Assembly: GCF_003627955.1 (NCBI RefSeq)
Contig: NZ_RBWS01000012.1
Coordinates: forward strand, 1-64,000
Length of the DNA stretch: 64,000 nt
From: Sphingobacterium puteale
GTDB lineage: Bacteria > Bacteroidota > Bacteroidia > Sphingobacteriales > Sphingobacteriaceae
Direction of reading: 5' to 3'
Shown: positions 1-8,942 of the stretch, in pieces
Position numbering within the stretch: the stretch's first letter is position 1
Layout: each line of letters starts with the position of its first letter
Position numbers and translations under genes: made by a program
The notes under the pieces: generated by a model
The model's database searches: none
What the model saw: only the letters and a program-made list of their open reading frames with translations
What the model was told of the DNA's origin: nothing

Positions 1-36
1 AGCGGAAAAATCTTACAAAGATCGGGATAACAGAAC

Positions 37-75
37 AAAAAATGGTGACCGAAATTATTCTGACCACCATTTTTT
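37..75. terminator. Hairpin terminator, possibly bidirectional
   Basis: An 11-bp perfect inverted repeat (AAAAAATGGTG at 37-47, CACCATTTTTT at 65-75) has an A-tract on one side and a T-tract on the other, so it could end transcription on either strand. It lies about 90 bp past the end of the minus-strand GLPGLI gene. What lies to the left of the window is unknown. Confidence 0.6.
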
Positions 76-164
76 ATAACATTTACTGAATATCCCTTAT
101 TAAAGGTATCAATATATTTCAAGCCTCTTCGTGCTCACTAATGATGCAAAATCATGTAAAAATC

Positions 165-959
165 TTAGAATAATACGTTCTGTAAACGTTTTTTAAAATC
201 CTTGTCATCCATCCAATCGTAGACCGTATCTTTCATTTTTTTTATGATCTCTGCCTTAGATTCTGCAACAACCTTTTTCTTTTTGGTAAGTACATTGGAG
301 ACCGGGGCATTGGTAAGTTCAATTTTGGTTGCAAACATATTGATATTCATGCTAGGGACGGATATCCCTAGAATCAATCCGGGTAAGCCATGGATTAATT
401 CGGGACCGCCTGCTATCGGAATCTGTCCCGCAAAAAATGCGACAACATAAATAGAATCTTGTATGATCCCATTTGCGCGTCGACAATCATATCCGGCTAT
501 GTTGCGATATTCGTCAGTATACTTCCATTTCACCGCCGGCAAAGAATCTTTCATTAATAACTGCTCATCACCAAAGGGCAGTAACTTGGTAAACTCCCCT
601 TTCTTAAAATTCATATAAGTCTTTGAATCCGTCAGTGCGGGGTTGTACCAAGAAACATTTCGATAATTCGCGGGATAATCTTCCTCTACTGTTTCAAACA
701 ACGTTTCCTGATCGTAAAATTTTAATGTATGATGTGTGATCACTTCAACGGGCCCATTTTTGACCGCATTGTCTACCCCCAGCTTATCCCAGGTATCCAG
801 ATCTGGCTTACTGAGATACGTCCGTTTCAGATAGTTCTGCACATGAAATTTCCGTTCGAAAGTCACAGTACCACTGCTCGGAAAGAATGCATGCTGTGCC
901 TGTATAGCAGTAACGGACAAGCATACAAACCACATTACTAATATTATTTGCTTCCTCAT
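165..959 (-). CDS. GLPGLI family secreted protein
   Basis: A 264-residue protein with an N-terminal signal peptide (about residues 1-22, ending AQ) and the family-defining GLPGLI motif at residues 191-196. The family (TIGR01200) is restricted to Bacteroidota and has no settled biochemical role. Members are exported and often sit beside outer-membrane beta-barrel receptors of the OMP_b-brl_3 group. That is the case here: it lies 79 bp downstream of, and on the same strand as, such a receptor, so the two are probably co-transcribed. Inference: an accessory periplasmic or surface protein for that receptor. Confidence 0.85.
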   Translation of the reverse strand: MRKQIILVMWFVCLSVTAIQAQHAFFPSSGTVTFERKFHVQNYLKRTYLSKPDLDTWDKLGVDNAVKNGPVEVITHHTLKFYDQETLFETVEEDYPANYRNVSWYNPALTDSKTYMNFKKGEFTKLLPFGDEQLLMKDSLPAVKWKYTDEYRNIAGYDCRRANGIIQDSIYVVAFFAGQIPIAGGPELIHGLPGLILGISVPSMNINMFATKIELTNAPVSNVLTKKKKVVAESKAEIIKKMKDTVYDWMDDKDFKKRLQNVLF

Positions 960-1038
960 TTAGCATCTCCTTTCATCTGTAAATAATTTTTTCTTCCATC
1001 GGCAAGATGGAGTTTGGACAATAAAATTGATAATTTAA

Positions 1039-3825
1039 TCATGGACGGTTCATTGTTGTAAAATTGTAGATCACTTTTAACATCCCATAACGACGCAATA
1101 CATCATTGCTTGTCTGGATAAATGCCGTACCATCCTGATAGCGATTCACCCCAATATTTTTATTTAATATATCGTTGACAAATAATTGCGCTTCTAAAGA
1201 TTTGTCCTTTAAAAACTTTTTAGAGATATAGCCATTCATGTTCATCATGTTAATGGATTGCAAAGTCTTTGTTGCAGCCTGATAATTCTGTTGCATGGAT
1301 AGCGAAATTTTAAAGTCTTGGGGTAGGTAATAGGTGACTTGTGCATAGGAATTAAATTTAAATGTGGTCTGGTTCAATTCGGGCTGCAGATAGGAGTCCA
1401 TCTGTTCGACCCCGGGACTTAAATTAATATTAAAATCCATTTTATTGGCCTTATACCGATTAAAGCCAATTTCGGGCCCGATACTCCAGGTCTTATTACG
1501 GTTGAGCCTTGGTTCTTCATTAAGCAGCGACAGATAGCTATATTGAGTATTATATTCTGCATTCATGCCCATATTCATTTTCAAACCCCATTTCTTCTTT
1601 AACATGAAATTATATGATCCGCTTCCGTAAAAACGCCAGTTGTCCTTATCAATATTTACAAAAGAAATCTGTCGGGTACCGTCTTCCAGATTATAACGAA
1701 CACTGCTGTTAATGTTTCGTTTCCCCTGATTGGCGCTGACATAAAAGTAGAAGCTCTGGTCTTTGATCTGTTTGTAGGAATTATAATTGATGGAATAGGA
1801 ATTATTAAAACCGGCTTTCAGGTCCGGATTGTCCAAATATTCGACAAGCGGCTGACTATTTTGTTTGAGCGGTTCAATCTGTGTGAGCGAAGGCTGAACA
1901 GTCTGCCCGTAATAATTGAGCCATATATTCTTGGTTTTTGAAATCTTATAGTTCACATTAAGTGAGGGTCTAATGGATATCTGATCACGTTGCAATACGG
2001 TATTCAAATTGTTATAAGTCCGTTTTACAGCCTCAAAATCAGTACGGTTGCTCAGATTGACCGTCCATGTGTTTGTTTTATAATTCAATGCCGTATTGAC
2101 ACTATTTTTTAAACTGGAAAAATTAAAATCATTCAATACACTTTCATCCAGCACGGTATATTTTTGTGTCTTAGGATCCTTATTGAAGGATTGATTAAGT
2201 GTCTCTGATTTATTGCTGGAAAAGGAATATCCTATTGATCCAGTGATCCTTTTTGAGAGCGGCTCGGTATAGGTGACTGAGGCTCCGTAGGTGTTATTGC
2301 TGAGCTTATCTTCTTTGAACTGATCAATTGTGTCGGTACGGGAATCGTTGTAAAATCTGTTTTCGGAAAAATACTTTGTATCTGACCGGCTCTGATCCGT
2401 ATTTACATTCACATTGAATGTAATGGAGCGACGTTCTTTTTTAAAGCGTCGTGTCAATAGTGCATTCACGTTGATTTTATCCTGATCACTATTCAGATCC
2501 GTGCTCGACGTGGTCTTTGTAATCGGCTGTCCACCTAAGGTGCTCTGGTAAGCTTCCGCTTCGGAAATATTATCCCTATTGGATTTATTAAAGCCCATAT
2601 TCACCGTCAGATCAGCTAACGAATCCAACTTATAATCGTATCTAAGATTGGCAACATTGGCTCTGTTCTCATTTTCTGATCTGGTGATATTACTGTCTAT
2701 CTGCGCGCGCTCCGGCAAGTTATTCTGCGCATTATAAGTACTTGTATTATTTACATTGATCTGGCTGCGCTTGTAGTTGACATTGATTTTATGTTTGTCA
2801 TCTTTGGTTTTATCGGAATAACTTACCCCCATATTTAGTGCCTTAGGTACGCCGCCGCCCTGGTATCGCCCATCCCATCCACCTTCCGTTTCGTCTCCGC
2901 CCGAAGAGATCATAATGCCCCCTCCATCCATCATCTGAACATTGCCGCTCCCCCCGACACCATATTTTTGACTATCTTCAAACCCCAGTCCCACCATACC
3001 ATCGTTGGCCAGGATACCGTAAGCCGCAATTTTCTGCGCTCCTTTAAATTTATTGAGCATGACTTTGCCGCCATAGTATTTATCCGTTCCGGCCCCAGCA
3101 ATTGCCTGACCGAACATCCCTTTCTTCTTATCCTCTTTCAGCTTGATATCTATGGTCTGTGTACGCTCCCCATCATCCACACCGGTACGTACGGCCAGAT
3201 CTGATTTCTTTTCGTAAACCTGTACCTTGCTCACCATATCCGACCTGATGTTTTTCGTAATCAGGGTGGGGTCATCTCCAAAAAATTCCTCCCCATCAAG
3301 CAGTACCTTTTTGACCTCTTTTCCCTGCGCCGTAATCTTACCTGTCCCGTCGATCGTAATGCCGGGCAACACCCTGAGCAGATCATCTACTTTGGCATCT
3401 TTCTCCACCTTAAAACTACCGGCATCGTACTCTATCGTATCTCCCTTAATAACGACTGGAATTCGTCCATTGACCTGTACCTCTTCCAAAAGTAATGCTG
3501 CCTTTGACAGCGATATCATGCCAAGATCAAGACCTTGAGCTGTCATATGGATCTCCTTCACAAGGTCAGCATATTGCGGATAAGACACGACTATTTTATA
3601 AATACCTGTATCCAGATTGGCAATTTGGAAAGTCCCATTTTCTTTTGTTCGATCGAACTTAATTAAAATAGAATCTTTTGGGTTAAGTAAAGCAACAGAC
3701 GCTTGATGGAGTTTGGCTTTGTCTTTAGCATCAACAACTAGACCTGTAAGCCTCTGTTGGGCATGGGAAATAGCGCTTATGGCCGAAAGTACAAGAAGCA
3801 AAACTAAGGTATAGGTTAGTCTCAT
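1039..3825 (-). CDS. TonB-dependent receptor, outer-membrane beta-barrel family
   Basis: A 928-residue outer-membrane protein. In order: signal peptide (residues 1-22), a carboxypeptidase-regulatory-like beta-sandwich (about 25-110), a plug-like domain (about 125-220) and a long beta-barrel ending in an aromatic-rich strand (IYNFTTMNRP). There is no STN domain, so no sigma/anti-sigma signalling is expected. It resembles the OMP_b-brl_3 class and not SusC, and no SusD is adjacent. The GLPGLI gene follows on the same strand. The substrate cannot be read from the sequence. Gly/Asp-rich loops lie around residues 290-330 (for example MMDGGGIMISSGGDE). Confidence 0.85.
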   Translation of the reverse strand: MRLTYTLVLLLVLSAISAISHAQQRLTGLVVDAKDKAKLHQASVALLNPKDSILIKFDRTKENGTFQIANLDTGIYKIVVSYPQYADLVKEIHMTAQGLDLGMISLSKAALLLEEVQVNGRIPVVIKGDTIEYDAGSFKVEKDAKVDDLLRVLPGITIDGTGKITAQGKEVKKVLLDGEEFFGDDPTLITKNIRSDMVSKVQVYEKKSDLAVRTGVDDGERTQTIDIKLKEDKKKGMFGQAIAGAGTDKYYGGKVMLNKFKGAQKIAAYGILANDGMVGLGFEDSQKYGVGGSGNVQMMDGGGIMISSGGDETEGGWDGRYQGGGVPKALNMGVSYSDKTKDDKHKINVNYKRSQINVNNTSTYNAQNNLPERAQIDSNITRSENENRANVANLRYDYKLDSLADLTVNMGFNKSNRDNISEAEAYQSTLGGQPITKTTSSTDLNSDQDKINVNALLTRRFKKERRSITFNVNVNTDQSRSDTKYFSENRFYNDSRTDTIDQFKEDKLSNNTYGASVTYTEPLSKRITGSIGYSFSSNKSETLNQSFNKDPKTQKYTVLDESVLNDFNFSSLKNSVNTALNYKTNTWTVNLSNRTDFEAVKRTYNNLNTVLQRDQISIRPSLNVNYKISKTKNIWLNYYGQTVQPSLTQIEPLKQNSQPLVEYLDNPDLKAGFNNSYSINYNSYKQIKDQSFYFYVSANQGKRNINSSVRYNLEDGTRQISFVNIDKDNWRFYGSGSYNFMLKKKWGLKMNMGMNAEYNTQYSYLSLLNEEPRLNRNKTWSIGPEIGFNRYKANKMDFNINLSPGVEQMDSYLQPELNQTTFKFNSYAQVTYYLPQDFKISLSMQQNYQAATKTLQSINMMNMNGYISKKFLKDKSLEAQLFVNDILNKNIGVNRYQDGTAFIQTSNDVLRRYGMLKVIYNFTTMNRP

Positions 3826-4100
3826 AAATTTCCGTTTATATATTGTCGCAATAAAGATATCAATGTTGCTACGGAAAATTCGTAAAATAATGTTAAATAA
3901 TTAAGAAATTAAAAAAACAAACAAAACAAGCACATAACACTGAAAACAAGCAAGATACAGCAATTAAACAATAGAAAGGAGGAATACATGACATACCGGT
4001 TAACATGAGAAGAAATACTATCTTTATGTTTTTGCTTATTTGTTATAAGAAAAAGACACAATTATTCATTATACCCCCTTAGAGTTTTTAAATCCGCTTT

Positions 4101-4175
4101 TTATTTCGTCTCGACCGCATTCAAGTTCAACTCTTTTTCTTTATTGATTAAATAGGCATAAGAAAGCGCCAGCAT
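4101..4175 (-). pseudogene. 3' remnant of an Rrf2-type regulator gene
   Basis: On the minus strand the frame ending at the TAA at 4101-4103 reads SYAYLINKEKELNLN followed by AVETK and stop. The intact Rrf2 regulator at 14750-15190 ends SIAHLINKEKELNLSVE. The DNA also matches: about 30 of 35 bases agree between 4124-4158 and 14767-14801. The intact gene's upstream parts (winged helix, cysteine cluster) are absent; a hairpin lies immediately upstream. A 24-codon frame from an ATG at 4173-4175 remains open, but there is no reason to think it is expressed. Best read as the tail of a lost paralogue (inference). Confidence 0.5.
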
Positions 4176-4193
4176 TTTTCGATGCTGGCGCTT
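4164..4193 (-). terminator. Hairpin downstream of the thioredoxin operon
   Basis: A perfect 12-bp stem (AAGCGCCAGCAT / ATGCTGGCGCTT) with a 6-nt loop, 27 bp beyond the last gene of the Sus/thioredoxin locus. In the minus direction it is followed only by a short T-rich stretch (TTCTT), so it is a good stem with a weak U-tract. Confidence 0.55.
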
Positions 4194-4219
4194 ACATTTA
4201 AAAGTGGCTAAGGGAGCTG

Positions 4220-5257
4220 CTAGTAACCGAATAGCTTAACCAAATAAGCCTTTAACTCCTCTCCCCTTAGGTTTTTAGCAAGAATCTTTCCATCCGGATC
4301 TATCAGGAAAGTTGTAGGCAGTGCTGTCACAGCAAATCGACTAACTGCAATATTGTTTTCCACCGGGCTATCGTGCAGCTGAATCCAAGGCAATTGTTGG
4401 GTTTTAAGCATGTTCTTCCATGCACTTTCACTCTTATCGGTAGAAATACTTAAAATCTCGAACGCCGATTTACCCTTATATTTTCCGTAAATCTCCTTGA
4501 GTGTTTTAAATTCTTCGATACAGGGACCGCACCAAGAGGCCCAAAAGTCCAATAACACATAGGAGCCTTTCATGGAAGCAAAATCAATTTTTTGACCGTT
4601 TTCATTTGGCAACGAAAAATTTGCCACCAGAGCTCCTTCTTTTGATAACAAAGCCCCATGAATCTGATTACCGGCAGACTTACCATAATAGGACTGTTTG
4701 ACATCAGGGCTCAAACTTTCATAGGCTTCTAATGCCACTTCAGGCTTCATGGCCTTTCCATAACGATCCAATAAAAAAGCGGCTCCAAAAGAACTCTTAT
4801 TTTGAGCAACGACCTGCGCAATCACTGCAGCCTCATCCGCCCCTTTCGTCTGCATGCGTGTGAAATATTGATTCAGCACATCATGAGCTTTGGATCCCGA
4901 AACCTTGGCGGTATAGAAAGACTCCAGGTCACCCGCAATATGGATTGTTGTTGGAGCATCAACAAGAATACCAAATGGTGCGTAACCGCCATGTTTTTTA
5001 GATTCTGCCTCCGAGGCCAACATGTGCCTGGTGGCTACGGTAAATGGCCGTTCTATTTGCCAGGTCCCTTTTGTAACCGTAGCTGTATCATTATCGCCCG
5101 TAATATTATTATAAAGATAGATCTTGGTACCATCAAATTTCGGATCAGCTTTTCCTACAAAAACAACCTTAGAAGTTGTCTGCGCATGAACAGCAGCAAT
5201 GCAGAACAAGGATAAAACCGTCCCTATCGTTCGTATAATAAACTTTAATCTCATCAT
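4220..5257 (-). CDS. TlpA-like thioredoxin with DUF4369-type N-domain
   Basis: A 345-residue exported protein: signal peptide (about 1-26), an N-terminal beta-rich DUF4369-like domain (about 28-120), a helical linker, and a C-terminal AhpC/TSA-Redoxin domain with the WCGPC motif (Cys243 and Cys246) and the cis-Pro segment ALPTTF. The family carries out thiol-disulfide exchange in the periplasm; the partner here is unknown. It starts 2 bp after the stop of a second thioredoxin with the same architecture, so they are translated as a pair. Being last in the sigma-FecR-SusCD locus suggests a role with the imported or surface-bound protein substrate (inference). Confidence 0.85.
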   Translation of the reverse strand: MMRLKFIIRTIGTVLSLFCIAAVHAQTTSKVVFVGKADPKFDGTKIYLYNNITGDNDTATVTKGTWQIERPFTVATRHMLASEAESKKHGGYAPFGILVDAPTTIHIAGDLESFYTAKVSGSKAHDVLNQYFTRMQTKGADEAAVIAQVVAQNKSSFGAAFLLDRYGKAMKPEVALEAYESLSPDVKQSYYGKSAGNQIHGALLSKEGALVANFSLPNENGQKIDFASMKGSYVLLDFWASWCGPCIEEFKTLKEIYGKYKGKSAFEILSISTDKSESAWKNMLKTQQLPWIQLHDSPVENNIAVSRFAVTALPTTFLIDPDGKILAKNLRGEELKAYLVKLFGY

Positions 5258-5259
5258 CC

Positions 5260-6393
5260 TTATTTCAATAGTTCTGCTAATTTTTCATGCAGCTGTTCGC
5301 CACGTAGGTCTTTGGCAACAATCTTCCCATCAGGACCGATTAGAAAATTCTGTGGGATACCGCGTACACCGTAGAGCTTAGCTGCCTCGTTATTCCAGAA
5401 CTTCAGATCACTTACATTTGTCCAGCTCAATTTGTCCGCTTCAATAGCCTTCAACCAGTTGTCTTTCTTGCCCGGTTGATCCAACGAAACACCCAGTACT
5501 GTAAAATTTTTATTCTTAAACTTATCATAAGCTGCTACAACATTTGGATTCTCCGCCCGACAAGGTCCACACCAAGACGCCCAGAAATCCAACAACACAT
5601 ATTTACCCCTAAAATCAGATAACTTAACCTGTTTGTCATTGACATCATGTTGAGTAAAGTCGGGTGCAAGCACACCAACTGCAGTTGATTTAGCCGCCAT
5701 GATCTGTTTCGCGAAAGCTTCTCCGGTTTCAGAAGCCCGTACCGAAGCCGAAAGTTTATTAAATTCAGGCTCCAAAGCTAAAATTTCGGTCCCAGCATAG
5801 AGTTGATCCTGGATCGCCAATAAACTGAAATAAGAGTTTGGATTCTTTGCGATATAGTTTTGTTGCAACTGTTTCTTCTGCTCAGCAAATTTCATATACT
5901 GCTCCCGAAGTGGTCCCGCAAAAGCATCGTCTTTGCGTTGCTCTGCAGTCGCACTGCTGTATTTCAGATTGATTGCATTAATTCCTTCCTCGGCTTCCTT
6001 GATAAGATTCTTATACGCTGCGTGAGCATCCTGTAACGGCGAACCTTTAATAACGGCCGTTTTAACAGAGTCTATTGCCGTGATTGTCGTTTTCCCTTTA
6101 TCGACATAAATACCGACCATGTCCCCTTTATATCCGATCTTATCCCAACCTTTGTTCTCCTGATCGTATACAATATAAACCATAGTAGGTCCATTAGCCT
6201 GCCCTTTAAAAGAGAAAGTCCCTTTGGTAACCTTCACAGAGTCCAACACTTGGCTATTGGGTGTGCGAATAGACATAAATACCTGCCCTTCTTTTTTGGG
6301 CTGTTGTATTTTTCCTTCAATGCTGAAATCCGACTTTTGCGCCATTACTGCTCCAGGAAGGGCCAACAAGGCGATCATTTTTAAAATTTTCAT
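5260..6393 (-). CDS. TlpA-like thioredoxin with DUF4369-type N-domain
   Basis: A 377-residue exported protein: signal peptide (1-18), DUF4369-like domain (about 22-118), a charged helical segment (about 125-185) and a C-terminal redoxin domain with WCGPC (Cys275, Cys278) and a cis-Pro loop GIPQNF. It is a paralogue of the next gene, 2 bp downstream, but the two have diverged in the N-domain and linker, which suggests different partners. A 133-bp gap with a hairpin separates it from the lipoprotein gene upstream, so its expression may be partly uncoupled from susCD. Confidence 0.85.
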   Translation of the reverse strand: MKILKMIALLALPGAVMAQKSDFSIEGKIQQPKKEGQVFMSIRTPNSQVLDSVKVTKGTFSFKGQANGPTMVYIVYDQENKGWDKIGYKGDMVGIYVDKGKTTITAIDSVKTAVIKGSPLQDAHAAYKNLIKEAEEGINAINLKYSSATAEQRKDDAFAGPLREQYMKFAEQKKQLQQNYIAKNPNSYFSLLAIQDQLYAGTEILALEPEFNKLSASVRASETGEAFAKQIMAAKSTAVGVLAPDFTQHDVNDKQVKLSDFRGKYVLLDFWASWCGPCRAENPNVVAAYDKFKNKNFTVLGVSLDQPGKKDNWLKAIEADKLSWTNVSDLKFWNNEAAKLYGVRGIPQNFLIGPDGKIVAKDLRGEQLHEKLAELLK

Positions 6394-6449
6394 GTGTATA
6401 AATTTGATTTTTTAATGGTTGTACTTGCTATTTTACTCTTACTTTATGA

Positions 6450-6482
6450 ATCATAGGTGAATGTCTTAATTCCACCTATGAT
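6450..6482 (-). other. Hairpin inside the Sus/thioredoxin operon
   Basis: A 10-bp perfect inverted repeat (ATCATAGGTG / CACCTATGAT) with a 13-nt loop in the gap between the metallopeptidase-like gene and the first thioredoxin. No U-run follows in the minus direction, so it is more likely an RNA-processing or stabilising hairpin, or a partial attenuator, than a full terminator (inference). Confidence 0.4.
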
Positions 6483-6526
6483 GAACGGCTATTTTTGCGG
6501 TATTTTCTGCGTCTATCCCAGTCTCA

Positions 6527-7453
6527 TTAATGGAAGCTATCTAATTTTTTGCGATACTTATTACCTGCAGCCTGAATGTCCCAATTGTATTCCTTTTTGA
6601 GAAAATCTGTCAAAATCTTGTATTTAGCGGCTCTTTTTTCACTGGAATCTAAGTATACTTTTTTAATGTTTGGATAGGATTCCGTTGTCAACAGACTAAA
6701 CCACTGCCCCAAATCAACTTCGTAACCCCTCGAGCCAGAGCCAGAGATATAACCACGTTCGGCGGCTAATTTGGAAACCTCACGATTACGAGCTTCAATA
6801 TCTTCATCACTATTGCCCGGAAAATTTTTGTCAATTTCATCGAGTGCCTTTCCATTGTCATAAGGCATTCCTGCAGCCTCAAATCCAGGAACCTTTCCTT
6901 CCATTCGCTGCGCGAGCATCCCGGACAAATTGCCCCAGACCATACGGGTAAGTACAGAATCCTGGTAATAATGTGTTTCAGGCACGGTAATAGGTTGGGT
7001 ATTTAATCGTTCATTGGGCCAGCAAACAATCAGGCGTGAACGTCCCAGCACATAAATATCCTGTTTCCACCAAGAGCCATTATAGGTCTTTACGAAAAAG
7101 AACTCCCGGGGAAATACCCTTCGCACAAAATCCGTAGAAACATTATGTAGCAAGGTATCTACAAACATAATGGCACTTGGCTTGGCTTTATCATCCATTG
7201 GTGTTGCCCCATAGCGATTATTGACATCTTGTACCAAAATACTATTTGTCACCTCCTTCGGATCCTTAAAATTAAGACGCAACCATAAATCATAGGTCTT
7301 GAACATCTCCTTAACAGCGGGTAACTCCTCTTCTTTTGGGCCAAAACGCTCTTGAAATCCGAAAGATTCTGAGGAATTGATTGATTCATTTTTTGTACAT
7401 GAACTGGCCAGTAACAACATGCTGACTAGGCCGATTGAAAATATCTTCTTCAT
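6527..7453 (-). CDS. Metallopeptidase-like lipoprotein, zinc motif lost
   Basis: A 308-residue lipoprotein (lipobox ending ASSC, Cys19). The overall pattern recalls the Bacteroidota putative zinc-binding metallopeptidases (PF15890-like) that often follow SusCD: a central segment ending in a conserved Gln and a C-terminal segment of the type KILTDFLKKEYNWDI. Where the family shows HExxH-type residues this protein reads WGNLSGMLAQ (173-182), with Gly174, Asn175 and Gly178 in place of His, Glu and His. It therefore cannot bind catalytic zinc in the usual way. It starts 11 bp after SusD. Family assignment is by eye and moderate; a substrate-binding, non-catalytic role is inferred. Confidence 0.55.
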   Translation of the reverse strand: MKKIFSIGLVSMLLLASSCTKNESINSSESFGFQERFGPKEEELPAVKEMFKTYDLWLRLNFKDPKEVTNSILVQDVNNRYGATPMDDKAKPSAIMFVDTLLHNVSTDFVRRVFPREFFFVKTYNGSWWKQDIYVLGRSRLIVCWPNERLNTQPITVPETHYYQDSVLTRMVWGNLSGMLAQRMEGKVPGFEAAGMPYDNGKALDEIDKNFPGNSDEDIEARNREVSKLAAERGYISGSGSRGYEVDLGQWFSLLTTESYPNIKKVYLDSSEKRAAKYKILTDFLKKEYNWDIQAAGNKYRKKLDSFH

Positions 7454-7464
7454 TGATGAATTGA

Positions 7465-8931
7465 TTATCGTGGATTAATAGGCATATTGGGTGAATTATT
7501 CTGTTCTGATTGAGGAATCTGCAAGACATATTTTGGATCATCTTTACGCATGACAAACTCCTGTCCATTTTTATAAGTATGCTTGATTTCAGGCTTTCCA
7601 AGTCTACGCAGATCGAAAAATCGCAATCCACCGTCGAATGCGGTTTCCAGACGGCGCTCTTCGAGTACTCTTTTCAAAATACCTGCTTTATCACTATAGT
7701 CACTTTCCTTTAACCCGATAAACGTTCCTTTTTTGTAACGCGTCACCAACAGATCGTTGAGGTCTTTCAAAGCATTGCTATATTGCTGTTTTCTAGCGTA
7801 GGCCTCAGCGCGGATCACATAGGCCTCACTGGCTTTAAAGCCAATATAAAACCAATATTTCTCCTGTGTGGCAAACATATGGTATACCGTCTTTCCAACC
7901 ATAATACCATCAGGTTGCGAAAAGTCTTCAAATGAATCAAACAAGTACTGCCTGTAATCTACCAGATTACCATTTCTTTTCGTTAGGTCCAAGATCTCTT
8001 CGGTAGGCTTAAATGCTGACTGTGAATAGTAAAAGAGATTATTATTGGCTCTCCCGGCTGTAAAGAACAAAATTTCCCTATTATAATCCGTATCAATAAA
8101 GCCTGTATTGCCCGAAAAAGCATACTTATTGGATTTACTATCGATATAGGATTGCATACTGTTCAGATCAGCAAGTTTTGCGCTTGACATCACTTCTCCG
8201 GCAAAGGCTATCGCCTGATCATATTGACCCATAAATAATGCAATACGGGCACGTAATAATTGCACAGTCGTAATATTGAGTCGAAAACGATCATCTGTAG
8301 GTTTTCCACGTAACAGACCTGCTGCTAACTCTAGATCTGAGTTGATCTGACTCCATACTTTGCCCAAGGGCTCACGTACATTGTTCTTACTAAATTCGTT
8401 GACATCAACTGCATTCAGCGGCATGGGCACCCCGGGGAGCTCGAGATTATTTGCCGAATAGACATCGGCATACATATTGACAAGATAAAAATAAGCATAA
8501 GCTCGTAGTGCTAGGGCTTCACCTTTTATTTTATCATAGTTAGATTGTTCTTCACTGGTAGGTATGACTTCTTTGAACTTGTCCAATACTGTGTTGGCGT
8601 AAAAAATAGTCTTGTAAAGCTGTCCCCAATAGGGATCATTCGGTGTATTGTCCAATTGATGGGATGAAGCGAATAAAAACCAAGGTTCATCTACGGCTCC
8701 TGGCTTATAGGTCGTGTTGAGATTTACCATAGCATTATCAGTCATCAACTCTGTTTTATAGAAATAATCGCTGCGCGGATATCCGCCTAATAAAATTGAT
8801 TCATAGTCATTGATTGTTTCGGGTGTCATGCTATTGACAGGTGTGATGTCCAATAAGCCCGTACAAGATGTCAGGCCTATTGCTGAACAAAACAGGCCCA
8901 ACAACAAATATTTAGATGTAATCTTCATCAT
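7465..8931 (-). CDS. SusD/RagB-like surface lipoprotein
   Basis: A 488-residue lipoprotein with lipobox LTSC (Cys23), a SusD-type N-terminal helical region (TPETINDYESILLGGYPRSD) and the characteristic C-terminal RagB/SusD segment (FDLRRLGKPE, then a terminal IPQSEQNNSPNMPINPR stretch). SusD proteins form the lid of the SusC transporter on the cell surface and capture ligand. It starts 11 bp after the SusC stop codon and belongs to the same transcript. The ligand is not evident; no glycoside hydrolase is present in this locus, and the thioredoxin and metallopeptidase-like neighbours favour a protein- or peptide-derived ligand (inference). Confidence 0.92.
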   Translation of the reverse strand: MMKITSKYLLLGLFCSAIGLTSCTGLLDITPVNSMTPETINDYESILLGGYPRSDYFYKTELMTDNAMVNLNTTYKPGAVDEPWFLFASSHQLDNTPNDPYWGQLYKTIFYANTVLDKFKEVIPTSEEQSNYDKIKGEALALRAYAYFYLVNMYADVYSANNLELPGVPMPLNAVDVNEFSKNNVREPLGKVWSQINSDLELAAGLLRGKPTDDRFRLNITTVQLLRARIALFMGQYDQAIAFAGEVMSSAKLADLNSMQSYIDSKSNKYAFSGNTGFIDTDYNREILFFTAGRANNNLFYYSQSAFKPTEEILDLTKRNGNLVDYRQYLFDSFEDFSQPDGIMVGKTVYHMFATQEKYWFYIGFKASEAYVIRAEAYARKQQYSNALKDLNDLLVTRYKKGTFIGLKESDYSDKAGILKRVLEERRLETAFDGGLRFFDLRRLGKPEIKHTYKNGQEFVMRKDDPKYVLQIPQSEQNNSPNMPINPR

Positions 8932-8942
8932 AGTTTTTAGGT

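Larger units (their letters stand above)
3826..4219. other. Intergenic region upstream of the TonB receptor
   Basis: A 394-bp AT-rich gap. Next to the receptor it holds only a near-consensus -7 element (TATCTTTA on the minus strand, about 3866-3873). The other end carries a gene remnant resembling the 3' end of an Rrf2-type regulator (4101-4160) and a hairpin (4164-4193), listed separately. Nothing else is recognisable. Confidence 0.5.
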
